Assembly: GCA_009663005.1 (NCBI GenBank) | Contig: CM018912.1 | Span: 14,291,371-14,301,370 of the forward strand | DNA: 10,000 nucleotides | From: Actinidia chinensis | Taxonomy: Eukaryota; Streptophyta; Magnoliopsida; Ericales; Actinidiaceae | Direction of reading: 5' to 3' | Shown here: one piece after another, positions 1-7,490 of the stretch | How the letters are laid out: each line of letters opens with the position of its first letter | Position numbering within the stretch: position 1 is the stretch's first letter | Notes under the pieces: generated by a model | What the model was told of the DNA's origin: nothing | The model's input: the letters and a program-made list of their open reading frames with translations, nothing else | Databases searched by the model: none | Program-made: the position numbers and the translations under genes

Positions 1-420
1 ATTAGTTGCACCAGAATCTACACACCTGGAATTTAAAGTACTCACAATAAAGTTTACTTCAATAATAAATGATTCGGTTATACTTGAGTCCTTTTTCTGA
101 GTTAGATAGCTTGGACAGTTCTTCTTCCAATGACCCGCAACCCCACATTGAAAACATTTTTCCTTTGATTTTGGGTCATTAACTTTCTTCCATTGGTTAA
201 TGTTCCTAAATGGATTAAGATTTTGTTGGGGTTACTTGGCACTTTCTTCTTTTTTTGATTGCCCTTTTCCCGAAAAAATGCTTAAAAAGTTAAGCATTTT
301 CTACATTATTAACACTAGGATGACATTTGATAATACCATCCACTGCCTATAAAGCGTTTAGAAGCTCATATTATTTTCAATTTAATGAAGAATAAGAACC
401 CCTTTGGATAATTTGAGACT
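1..420 (-). pseudogene. copia gag C-terminus (CCHC knuckle) and start of protease
   Basis: Translating from 180 down to 1 on the minus strand gives an open stretch containing a retroviral-type zinc knuckle: KCFQCGVAGHWKKNC, spacing C-x2-C-x4-H-x4-C, at about 113-156. The same frame reaches the window edge with VDSGATN, the aspartic protease active-site motif (D-S/T-G-A) of copia polyproteins. Knuckle followed some 30-50 residues later by DSGAT is the usual plant copia arrangement. Upstream, 181-300 encodes a lysine-rich linker in the same frame, with a TAA stop at 232-234. A piece reading YELLNAL then stop then AVDGIIK (about 315-365) lies in a different frame and resembles the segment preceding the linker in this gag type. 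At least one frameshift therefore separates them, near the hairpin at 275-300. Gag binds RNA and forms the particle shell; this copy cannot encode an intact one. Confidence 0.85.
275..300. repeat. perfect hairpin, 11-bp arms and 4-nt loop
   Basis: AAAATGCTTAA (275-285) and TTAAGCATTTT (290-300) are perfect reverse complements separated by AAAG. The hairpin lies in the lysine-rich linker of the decayed copia gag, next to where the reading frame changes, so it may mark the mutation that broke the frame. It has no T-run or gene context that would support a terminator. Confidence 0.7.
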
Positions 421-1134
421 ATTCTTGCTCTATTATTCTTAGTGTTAATCCATTTTTAATGCCTGCCAAGATATTTATTTCTTAATAAACAGATGGTTGT
501 AAGTTGTAACTTGATATGCATCTACGCAAAAGGATTGCAAATTGAGCAGGTTTGAGAGTCGGATATTTTCAAGAATATATTGTGTGGATCAATTGTTTTA
601 TTGATTTATTCATTATCAATGTCATGGAAAGTTTAGTAGAAGTTGATGTCAGATATGATTTTGGGATACAGGTAGTTTTAGGAAATCATTTTCATGATTT
701 ACACAAAAAAATCTGAACTAAATTGTTCCCTTCACCATATTACTTTGGTGCCACTGAATCTGATAAGCTCACCCAACCTCTGCATAATCTCATACTTCAC
801 TATATATAAAGTGAGAACTTATTTTGGTATTATTCAGTTTTTGAGGTTGTTAAAATGTGTATATTGCATACGCATTGTGTGTGCATACATCCAAGATTTT
901 CTTCTCATATACCTTTTCAATTAGGTAATCCCAGCCTCTCAATTAGGCTATTAGCCACTGCAAAGATGTTATTAGAGTGAGAGAGAAAAAAATGAGATTT
1001 TGATGCTGCCAAGGATTTTTCATTTGTAATCGATAAATATCAGTCTCAGAATTTGGACCAACAAAGGTAAGTAAAATTTAAAATGAATCATTTTTTATCA
1101 AAATTTTAGGACTGTAATAGTGCTCTTTCTTAAT
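421..1134 (-). other. decayed gag N-terminal and leader region of the copia element
   Basis: This AT-rich stretch lies between the zinc-knuckle region and the putative primer-binding site, where the 5' leader and the first roughly 200 gag codons should be. I cannot follow a convincing reading frame through it. A short piece near 735-765 on the minus strand reads FSGTKVIW, loosely like the F-x-G-x-N-x-x-x-W pattern near the start of copia gag proteins, at about the right distance from the knuckle. That resemblance is weak. The 76-codon plus-strand ORF at 694-924 has no recognisable features and is probably noise. The assignment is by position, not by homology. Confidence 0.4.
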
Positions 1135-1146
1135 CATGTAGTATCA
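1135..1146 (-). promoter_or_regulatory. possible decayed primer-binding site next to the LTR
   Basis: Plant copia elements usually prime reverse transcription with initiator tRNA-Met on TGGTATCAGAGC just 3' of the 5' LTR. The minus strand here reads TGATACTACATG, starting four bases beyond the LTR end. Only 6 of 12 positions match, so the call rests mostly on position. Confidence 0.25.
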
Positions 1147-1231
1147 TATTTGTTATGAACTCTCCTTTGATATAATCTCTTTTTCCTCTCAACCCTTACC
1201 AATAATTCTTAGGATTGGCAGTCCATATACA

Positions 1232-1239
1232 TATTTATA
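1232..1239 (-). promoter_or_regulatory. TATA box of the LTR promoter
   Basis: The minus strand reads CCTATAAATATG, a good match to the plant TATAAATA consensus. It lies within the putative LTR, in the direction of gag and about 80 bp before the LTR end. Transcription would be expected to start about 30 bp downstream, near 1205. In so AT-rich a segment a chance match is possible. Confidence 0.45.
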
Positions 1240-1561
1240 GGCTCTAACTAGGGCAAGGATGGAGATCTTAAGAAGTCCTAGTTTGACTCCAATTAAAGTA
1301 CTAATTTTTTTAATTATCTTATAACTAATTGAGTAATTTAATTAATCTAAATTAATTTTACTAAATAATTTAGATTGCACTCTAAAGCAATAAGACAAAA
1401 ATACCCCTCATCACTATTTTAATAGTGCAATAAACTCCCATCTTCTTGGGTACCAATAATTAAGGTTGGATAAAATAACTGTCAACCAAATCAAAATTAT
1501 TTTCAACTCTTATGATTTATAATTCAATTTTCATGTTAGTCACCAAAATAATAATTCTTCA

Positions 1562-1584
1562 TTTCGATAAATAATTTATCGAAA
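1562..1584. repeat. near-perfect palindrome, 11-bp arms with 1-nt centre, in the LTR
   Basis: TTTCGATAAAT (1562-1572) and ATTTATCGAAA (1574-1584) are exact reverse complements around a single A. The palindrome lies in the U3 portion of the LTR and may be a protein-binding dyad or simply a folding element. Nothing in the sequence assigns it a role. Confidence 0.75.
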
Positions 1585-1936
1585 AAGACCGGATCCGAAT
1601 TTCAATTATTAAATGAATGAATTCACTCACAAGTGATACCCTCTCTCTCCTAAAAGAGAGTGAAATTTTATCTTAAAAACAAGTGTTCCCACATACCTAA
1701 AATTGATCACCCAAGATACCGAAGTATTGGCCCAATGTTCCCCACTCATTGACAAATCAAAGTGAGCAATGTAAAGAACTTGAGTTTACCATTTTTATGA
1801 GATTAAAAGTCAATTATAAATAGGGAATGTATCATCATAAAATGACAGTTTCATATAAATATACATTCTTACGATGATCTAGTTCAATGTATACCAAATA
1901 CAACAATACTTTAACCCAGGCAAGTCTAAATTAAAG

Positions 1937-1983
1937 CAAAATTATGCTAAGGCATGAAAAAGACAAAATTATGCTAAGGTATG
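1937..1983. repeat. two-copy tandem repeat, 27-bp period, in the LTR
   Basis: CAAAATTATGCTAAGGCATG (1937-1956) recurs at 1964-1983 with 19 of 20 bases identical (one C to T difference). It sits near the 5' end of U3 on the element's own strand, where short tandem repeats in plant LTRs often act as enhancer-like motifs. Here only the repeat itself is observed. Confidence 0.85.
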
Positions 1984-2034
1984 CGTGAGACTGTTCAGAA
2001 TATATTTATGCATTTCTAACAAATATACTGACAC

Positions 2035-2115
2035 CTTCACCTTCTTCTCTTGATGCAAAGAGCTTCACAGATGTGGAGAGTTGTCCAGCGAGCCATCTTC
2101 ACCTTCTTCTCTTGA
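2035..2115. repeat. 19-bp direct repeat, copies 62 bp apart
   Basis: CTTCACCTTCTTCTCTTGA occurs at 2035-2053 and again at 2097-2115 with no mismatch. The low-complexity pyrimidine character makes independent origin easier than usual, but 19 identical bases this close suggests a local duplication or slippage event. Confidence 0.85.
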
Positions 2116-2303
2116 ATGTTATCCTCTCCCTCCATGGATTGGTTGAAATACTCCTCTTCATCAAATCTCGTGGGAAGGATTGACGCATAAGGCCCGGGGC
2201 ACAGGTAAGGGTAGGCCACTAGTGGATTGGCTATGATCCATGCCAGTGGTTTTTTGAGGAGTGTTGAGCTCATAAAGGGTGCTAGGGCAGCGTCATTGTG
2301 CAT
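2037..2303 (-). CDS. small hypothetical ORF, 88 aa, unrecognised
   Basis: The ORF runs from ATG at 2303 to a stop at 2037. The predicted protein has a hydrophobic, proline-containing N-terminal half (around LLKKPLAWIIANPLVAYPYL) and an acidic, then basic C-terminal half ending KRRR. I recognise no domain. One copy of the 19-bp direct repeat lies inside the coding region; the other covers its 3' end. The copies are 62 bp apart and so read in different frames, which argues against conserved coding across the whole span. It ends close to the copia LTR boundary. It could be a remnant of an exon interrupted by the element, or chance. The protein composition is less biased than the pyrimidine-run ORFs further right, the only reason it is listed. 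Confidence 0.2.
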   Translation of the reverse strand: MHNDAALAPFMSSTLLKKPLAWIIANPLVAYPYLCPGPYASILPTRFDEEEYFNQSMEGEDNIQEKKVKMARWTTLHICEALCIKRRR

Positions 2304-3061
2304 TATCTATTGGTCTCGGTTAAGTTCCCTATTCTGAAACAAAACAAAATCCTATTAGATCAAGCTCTTGCCTACTTTGGGTCAATAGTAAACATATAGA
2401 GGCAGAGCTAGCCGAACAATGTTCGAGTTTCGAGCTCTACCTCATATTGATGCCTGGGATTGGGTTTGTTTGTGGCACCTATCTTATGTCATCCCAACGC
2501 TTCGAAGTTCTCTCAGCACAAGAAGACTTGGGGGCAAAACCCTAACTCTAACCCTAATAGTAGTTTCGGCACGAATGAGAAAGCAGTCAACTGAGCTGGT
2601 AGAACGCATATCGAAATACATTAATTGTGCCGGGAACTAAAGAGGTAGGTCAATTGAAAAAGAGAGCAAATGCCATGAGCTATTGCTATCACACTACGAG
2701 AGGCGGAAGTAGTTGCTATGGCGGAACGATATGAGAAATGTTTGGGAGAAGGATAGTGCACCATTAGTTGAACCAGAGAATATAAGATAAGGAAGATTTC
2801 CTTAACTCTGACGCCGATAGCCAAGTGAAAGTTGGCAGTAGATGTATAGAGAACAAGAAAGAGGATTCGATATTGTGAATCCAATTTTCATATAATCACT
2901 ACTAAAATAGATTCGAGGTAGGCTGGTGGTTAGGCGGTCTTTTTAGCTAGCTTTGGCAAGAATGAAAAGAGAGACAGAAGACCTCAGAAGATGAAAAAGA
3001 ATTCCTCGGATTGAACATCTCCAGCTTATTATAGAAGACAGGATTGGGCTCAACAGGTAGA

Positions 3062-3421
3062 CTACAGAAACTGCAAAGTTAGATTACGGTGCACGGGAGA
3101 CCAAGATAGGAGGATGGGAGGCAGCCCAACAGGTCTTAAGTAGAGGTAGTAAGTCGAAGTAGGAATGTAAAGTCCCAAAGACAAGAGTCGATTAGGCGAA
3201 AGCAAGAAGCAACGAATTAAGAAAGCGAATAAAGAAATAAGGAAAGAAGATAGGAGCCAAATAAACTTAACAGAATTGCTCAAGGTAAAGTATAGTATAC
3301 CAAAGAGCGCCAATAAAGAATGGTAGTAATGGAACAAGATATAATCTATGATAGATAGACAAGAGAGGTTGGTAGCAATCCCAATGACTAAATTAGAGTG
3401 CTCTAGGGGCGGTGACATCAC
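3062..3421 (-). CDS. hypothetical hydrophobic ORF, 119 aa
   Basis: The ORF runs from ATG at 3421 to a stop at 3062. It contains two strongly hydrophobic stretches, roughly residues 26-47 (IIDYILFHYYHSLLALFGIL) and 53-75 (FIWLLSSFLISLFAFLIRCF), which would score as membrane helices. I recognise no family. Plant mitochondria often carry small chimeric ORFs with membrane segments, and some cause cytoplasmic male sterility, but nothing here shows fusion to a known mitochondrial gene. The simplest explanation is compositional: the coding strand is the complement of a purine-rich run, which yields Leu, Phe, Ser and Ile codons and few stops. Confidence 0.15.
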   Translation of the reverse strand: MMSPPLEHSNLVIGIATNLSCLSIIDYILFHYYHSLLALFGILYFTLSNSVKFIWLLSSFLISLFAFLIRCFLLSPNRLLSLGLYIPTSTYYLYLRPVGLPPILLSWSPVHRNLTLQFL

Positions 3422-4410
3422 ACCTTTCCTTTAGAATTCCTAATTTCAAAGAAACAAGACGGAATAGTAGAAAGGGCTCCAAAAGAGATATATAGAACTA
3501 AACCTCATTTTTAGAGCAAGAAGCAGAAGGAATAGGAATCGGTCTTCCTTTTTTCACTATTACTTTTGATAACAACTATAAGGAAGGAGGTTACGCTTAA
3601 TGACAACTACCTATAGGCAACCGAAGTCGGGCGGCTACTAGACCATGTCAGTATGGATGGATAGATGTCATATGGCCATTAGCTATTAACCTTCGATCAA
3701 CAACTGGAATGATAGACAGGGAAAACTGAGGAAGATAGGGATAAGAATAAGGGAAAATGCTAGGTAGTATGAGCACGGCGACCCTTGCGATGTAGGTCGC
3801 AAGTAGAGAGAAAGCTGATTTCTTTAGTCTTTAGCTTGGAACAAAAGAAAGAATGTGGGAAGATGTAACGCGCAGTTGGGTAAGTAGTAGCACCGAAGTG
3901 AGGCGAAGAAATCTCATTTCCAACAACACCACGAAGTGCAATAGTAGAAGGCACTATTGGCCCAGCAAAAAATAGCAAAGATGAGCTGGATCTCAAACAC
4001 AAAAGGAAGTGGTATTGTGCTAGTTCAATCAAAAGGAGATGCAAATAGATGGAGGAATTTTTAGAATAGATAAAGTTAGCAAAGGTTGCTCATAGACAAC
4101 GAACCAAAATTAGTAGAACAATAGAAAAGACAAGTGGTAACGAAGGAATATTAACTGCCTAAGAAGATGATAGATACGGTGTCGGGTAAAGTAGCTCAAT
4201 CTACGACCACTCTTCGACTATTGAAGTTTAGAATTTCTCCGTCTGGGTGGGCTCGGTAGGATGAGAAAAGAAAGACAGACAACAGGGAAGAGAACTATTT
4301 AAGATAGATATAGCCAAAGACGAGAGTTATTATATCCAGGATAGTTGCCCTTACGCTATATGTGAGGCACTCCCCCCCAAAGAAACCAAATAGAATAGTA
4401 TGAAATCTCA

Positions 4411-4755
4411 TCAAAGCCAAGGACTGGTAAGGTTTTGTGCGTGCCGGGAGAGGAACGAAGGAAGGAAAGAAAGGTAGAAATAAGAAAAGGTTGCCCCAAC
4501 AACAGCACCGCATGGGGATCTTAGTACATGGTTAGGTGGGGAACATGGCCGGGATAAGATAGAGCCATCGTCGATCCCCGTAGACATGGATAGGTCCTGG
4601 GAGTAAGATACAACCGATCTTTCGAAATTGGGATTTTGGTTGTCTAACTTGAGGTAAGCAACCTTCCTTATGGATCCCAGAGTGTAGTTAAGGTCTATGC
4701 TTAGAGTACAGACAGCAGGAATGGAAGGAATGTTGAGGACGTGCGTGCCTGTCAT
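4411..4755 (-). CDS. hypothetical ORF, 114 aa, unrecognised
   Basis: The ORF starts with ATG at 4755 and ends at 4411. The first 75 or so residues are of mixed, protein-like composition, with a polar middle around KVAYLKLDNQNPNFERSVV. The last 30 residues are hydrophobic and come from the pyrimidine-rich complement. I recognise no domain and see no neighbouring gene with a related role. The non-biased N-terminal part makes it slightly more credible than the purely pyrimidine-driven ORFs, but it could equally be chance or an old gene fragment. Confidence 0.2.
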   Translation of the reverse strand: MTGTHVLNIPSIPAVCTLSIDLNYTLGSIRKVAYLKLDNQNPNFERSVVSYSQDLSMSTGIDDGSILSRPCSPPNHVLRSPCGAVVGATFSYFYLSFLPSFLSRHAQNLTSPWL

Positions 4756-4760
4756 CTTCC

Positions 4761-5227
4761 CCCAGTATGCCCATCTTTTTCATAGCAAGAATGCCTACTC
4801 AAGTTGTCGCGAAGGAAAGCTGGGCAGCAAAGCTTAATGGCCAGGCAGGCGATAGGATGGTAACAGGGCAGGGCAGGGGCCAAGAAATATAGTTTCTCTT
4901 GCTCGTCGATGTTATATAAAACATTCCTCGCTTCAAAATGGGTTGAGCCAGCTCTAAGGGTTAAGAAAAACTTTTTAGAGGCTACACAGTTTCACGTTGG
5001 TGATGGTCGGAGTACGATAGGGGCAAATTCACTTTTGTTGTAGTTTCGCTCATCCCTCGCCTTTGGGGCTTAAAGCAAGTTTAGGCATGACACGACCAGT
5101 CAGTGCTTGTGTTTACCAGTCACCGTCTACGAGAATCCTTTCTTAATTTTTCAAATAGTTGCCCTTCCATAATGATAGTATTCTTAAGAGGGCGCGAATA
5201 CCCAGTCCACGAATAGCCTTCTTGTAG
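4761..5227. other. unassigned segment without a recognisable gene
   Basis: Composition is mixed, losing the purine bias seen to the left. It holds one copy of the 17-bp repeat and the C-terminal part of a 61-codon ORF (5143-5328, minus) that overlaps the end of the 5228-5647 ORF in another frame. I see no tRNA, rRNA or intron core. Confidence 0.4.
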
Positions 5228-5387
5228 TTAAATTGCTCTTCTGGCCCTTGACTTGCCATTGTTATTGTTAAGCAAAGACCCATTCCTTCTGTTCTTTCGG
5301 GTAGTCGTGTAAGCCCTACTCTTAACAAGTGAAATGTCGACTTGGTAGCACTCCTTAAATAGAATAAGGAATGTTATATAAAACATT
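4909..5387. repeat. 17-bp direct repeat pair, 4909-4925 and 5371-5387
   Basis: ATGTTATATAAAACATT occurs twice in the same orientation, 462 bp apart; flanking bases differ at once on both sides. The unit is partly self-complementary (ATGTT...AACAT). Short dispersed repeats of this size are common in plant mitochondrial genomes and can support rare recombination. The second copy lies inside the 139-aa ORF, in the part encoding its hydrophobic segment. Confidence 0.8.
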
Positions 5388-5647
5388 AGCAGAAGAGTTG
5401 TTAAGCCAATCCGTACGGTTTCTTCCTTGAATTCAATATCCCCTGTCGGAGAGGGGATCGGTTTTGTCAGGTAAAAAGTCTTTCCTGGATCAATCGGTCT
5501 AAGGTCTTCGGTCAACTGTCCATTATCCATTGCTTGTTTAATGAATGTCTTTAAATAAAGATATCTCACCCCGAGGTAGCCGATCGGGGAGAGGAAACCA
5601 ATCCTGCCTAAACTAACGTTAATAGAGGCTAAAACAAACGTCCTCAT
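5228..5647 (-). CDS. hypothetical ORF, 139 aa, one possible membrane segment
   Basis: This is the longest unassigned ORF, from ATG at 5647 to a stop at 5228. Its composition is balanced and protein-like. A mixed N-terminus leads into a polar stretch (around AMDNGQLTEDLRPIDPGKTF), then an acidic/basic stretch (DIEFKEETVR), then one strongly hydrophobic segment at about residues 83-97 (TTLLLMFYITFLILF), and a basic Asn/Arg-rich tail. I recognise no family. A second frame downstream (61 codons, 5143-5328) overlaps the tail and also reads like protein, so the natural C-terminus may lie there with a frameshift between; this is inference. In a mitochondrial setting it would be an unidentified orf. 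A gene fragment that arrived by transfer is equally possible. No promoter or partner gene is visible. Confidence 0.35.
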   Translation of the reverse strand: MRTFVLASINVSLGRIGFLSPIGYLGVRYLYLKTFIKQAMDNGQLTEDLRPIDPGKTFYLTKPIPSPTGDIEFKEETVRIGLTTLLLMFYITFLILFKECYQVDISLVKSRAYTTTRKNRRNGSLLNNNNGKSRARRAI

Positions 5648-6640
5648 CCCATGAGCGTGGGCTCAGGCAAAGCGACGACTAATGGCGGATCCAATGCAGC
5701 TTGTTAATAAGTCAGTTTTTGCTTAGCACCACCACGTAGCATATTCAGACATCGAGCGAACATCATAACAGAGTTTTAACTTCTCGGCAAGATGCAGTGC
5801 GTCCTCAACTAGCTGTCAGTCTGAATCATCTACCAAACGAGAGACGTAAAACCAATCTGGAGAGCACGACTCGAGCTACATCTGTTGAACCATTCCCATT
5901 TGATAGGGAGATACTAGGAATCCTTCTAGGAATCCCAGCCAAACCCGCAATGGCATAGGTATAATACCGCCTGGCGAATAAGCCAAAAGAATATGACTCC
6001 ACCAATGTCAATTGTAGTTAGCATTAATGTGCTCAGTTCGAGAAGAATATATTCTATAACCGGCACCTCTGAGCCTCATTGAGACTCGAAGAAAACTAAC
6101 AGTGACTGGATCGACATATTGGCATCAAGCGATCGATAACGAGTGAAACAAAATTTGATTCCGACAGGCGTCAGATCGCGTCAGCTCTGGAATTTCTTCT
6201 AGAATTCCAAGGCACCAATATATAACAACTTCTCTCTTTTCTGTTGCCATTCGTTCTACGGTTGTCACTTTCAAATCGGGCGGGCAATTGTAAAAAGCTT
6301 GCTTTGGTTGGGATAAGAAGGTCCACTGAGTCACCTCGAAGAAGATTCGTATCAAGTACACGCTAATGGAAGCCAAACACCCCGGACAGCCTTCTATTGA
6401 GGGATCTGGGCGTATTCATTATTGAAAGAATGGAGAGAGATAATACAAGACAAAGCCTCTGGCCACCCTCTAGGAATCTCAACCCAAAGGCAATTCATAT
6501 TGTAAAAAAAGAAGAGGTTTGTGGGGTTAGGTCCGAAAGGTACCCTATACTGAATTGAGGCGAGCCTACCCGATTGGAAAGAAGAATGGAGAAGCTGACC
6601 TAGAATAATGCAACGCTTCATAGCCTCTTATTTCACACTT
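5648..6640. other. unassigned segment with weak minus-strand ORFs
   Basis: Three minus-strand ORFs (5826-6011, 61 aa; 6125-6376, 83 aa; 6394-6621, 75 aa) follow one another in the same direction. None matches a family I know. The 83-aa one has ordinary composition (for example PPDLKVTTVERMATEKREVV). Small structures include a tandem CTAGGAATCC (5914-5923, 5926-5935) and a 12-bp palindrome AGAATATATTCT (6044-6055). GC content and texture resemble plant mitochondrial spacer. I cannot support a gene or RNA here. Confidence 0.4.
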
Positions 6641-7490
6641 AGCGAACTGGTCATTCTCCTATCTGTCCCTGGGACCTCTTTCGTTCCTATAGGTCCCCCA
6701 CCTTCCATACATGTCTGACTCCGTTTCCTTCCTTTCAAGATCCGATTCCTCGACGTTGAATCGTTGGGGCAAATGTTTAGAATTAGTTCTCTAGGTAGTG
6801 TTTGATCTAATTCTTGGTCTGCTGGGAGGGAGAGCTAGAAAGGATGTAACCCGAGATCCACTTCCAACATTAGGGGGATCTTTGCTTTGGAGGAAAAAGA
6901 TCAGGCCTTCTTTCATGTTACGGGGGGCAGTGACAATTGGTATGAAAAGCCAAAAAAGGAAAAATCAGACTAGCTATGCATATACTAAAATAAGAAGGTA
7001 CAACGACACGAGCAACCCTGCATCGAAACGGCTATTTCTCCTGCAGTCATGGATTCAACAGCTCTTCTTCCCCAAATACTTATCCTTCTAAGTCATTCGC
7101 TGATTGAGAGCTAATAAAGTGATCCTGATGATGCCCTCTCGCTTAGCTTATTGTCAGATCCCGACACGTCCCTTCCCTATTTGACATGGATTCATTAGAA
7201 AAAGCGGGTCTTGTCCTTTTTTGACACACACTATTATATTCATCCCCTGCCTGCTTTAGTTGACCTTTTGCTCTCCCTATCTTAGATGGATCGCTTGTTG
7301 GGGAATTATATTCGGAGTCTTCAATTCCCTTGTAAAATGATCAGGGAGAGAAGATGAAGTCAGTGGTGGATTCTTAGCTCGTTCGTTCATCAACTGGGGA
7401 TGGGAATTCCATCTGTTGATAGAAAAAGAAGATGTTTTCGTACAATAAAAATATTACACATAAAAAGCTCCAAAAAATGCAATAAGGTAG
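6641..7490. other. partly pyrimidine-rich spacer up to the gypsy remnant
   Basis: The plus strand is pyrimidine-rich at 6640-6780 (about 60-70% on counted lines), the reverse of the bias at 2640-4500, and more balanced afterwards. A 97-codon plus-strand ORF at 6798-7091 is basic (many Lys and Arg) and unrecognised. A minus-strand stretch near 7155-7350 stays open for about 65 codons but has no good start and no known motif. The transition to the retroelement falls around 7490. No LTR end, polypurine tract or target-site duplication could be identified there. Confidence 0.4.

Larger units (their letters stand above)
1..2021 (-). mobile_element. Ty1/copia LTR retrotransposon, 5' portion, decayed, running off the left edge
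   Basis: Read on the minus strand from 2021 leftward, the order is LTR, a degenerate primer-binding site, a leader and decayed gag region, a gag zinc knuckle, then the start of the protease motif at the window edge. This is the order of a copia element, in which gag is followed by protease, integrase, reverse transcriptase and RNase H, so the rest of pol should lie left of position 1. The fragment is clearly more AT-rich than the middle of the window. Reading frames in gag are broken by stops and at least one frameshift, so it is a pseudo-element. The superfamily call rests on the knuckle and the DSGAT motif, a combination common in plant copia elements. Target-site duplication cannot be tested because the 3' LTR is outside the window. 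Confidence 0.8.
1151..2021 (-). repeat. putative copia 5' LTR (871 bp)
   Basis: On the minus strand the segment begins TGTTAGAAATGCATAAAT at 2021 and ends GTTCATAACA at 1151. This gives the TG...CA termini and a 5-bp TGTTA/TAACA inverted repeat typical of plant LTRs. It sits upstream of the gag remnant in the correct orientation. Inside are a TATAAATA box (1232-1239), an 11-bp-arm palindrome (1562-1584) and a short tandem repeat near its 5' end (1937-1983). If the TATA box is the promoter, most of the LTR is U3 and R-U5 is very short, about 50-60 bp. That is somewhat unusual and leaves the 1151 boundary less certain than the 2021 one. Without the second LTR the limits cannot be confirmed. Confidence 0.6.
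2022..2640. other. unassigned segment next to the LTR
   Basis: The AT content falls immediately outside the LTR. The segment holds the small minus-strand ORF at 2037-2303, a 19-bp direct repeat, and two plant telomere-like units (AAAACCCTAA at 2536-2545, AACCCTAA at 2550-2557). A 73-codon plus-strand ORF (2419-2640) has no recognisable features. I see no known gene or RNA. Confidence 0.5.
2641..4760. other. purine-rich region without recognisable genes, mitochondrion-like texture
   Basis: On lines I counted, the plus strand is about 65-77% purine, with many GAA, AAGA and GGA runs and a moderate GC content. This texture, with no known gene, is common in plant mitochondrial intergenic DNA; that is an impression, not a match. 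Because the complement is pyrimidine-rich, long minus-strand ORFs rich in Leu, Ser, Phe and Pro arise easily: 2621-2884, 3062-3421, 3760-4044 and 4295-4513. I find no tRNA T-arm motif, rRNA segment or group II intron domain V core. Confidence 0.5.

Noticed and set aside
694..924. 76-codon plus-strand ORF
   Set aside because: AT-driven composition, no motif, and antisense to the copia gag/leader region.
2405..2480. Possible tRNA around GTTCGAGTTTCGAGC
   Set aside because: The T-arm-like word lacks a matching stem, and no acceptor stem, D-arm or anticodon arm could be folded.
4342..5170. ATAGTTGCCCTT shared by the segments near 4342 and 5156
   Set aside because: A 12-base match is expected by chance a few times in a window of this size.
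5411..5418. CCGTACGG as part of a group II intron domain V
   Set aside because: The rest of the domain V consensus (AGC catalytic triad, GAAA loop) is absent on both strands; it is a lone 8-bp palindrome.
5910..6490. Three minus-strand segments near 5930, 6205 and 6475 sharing GATTCCTAGA-like words and similar short peptides, as diverged tandem repeats
   Set aside because: The shared word is only about 10 bases, expected by chance in 10 kb, and flanking sequence does not align convincingly.
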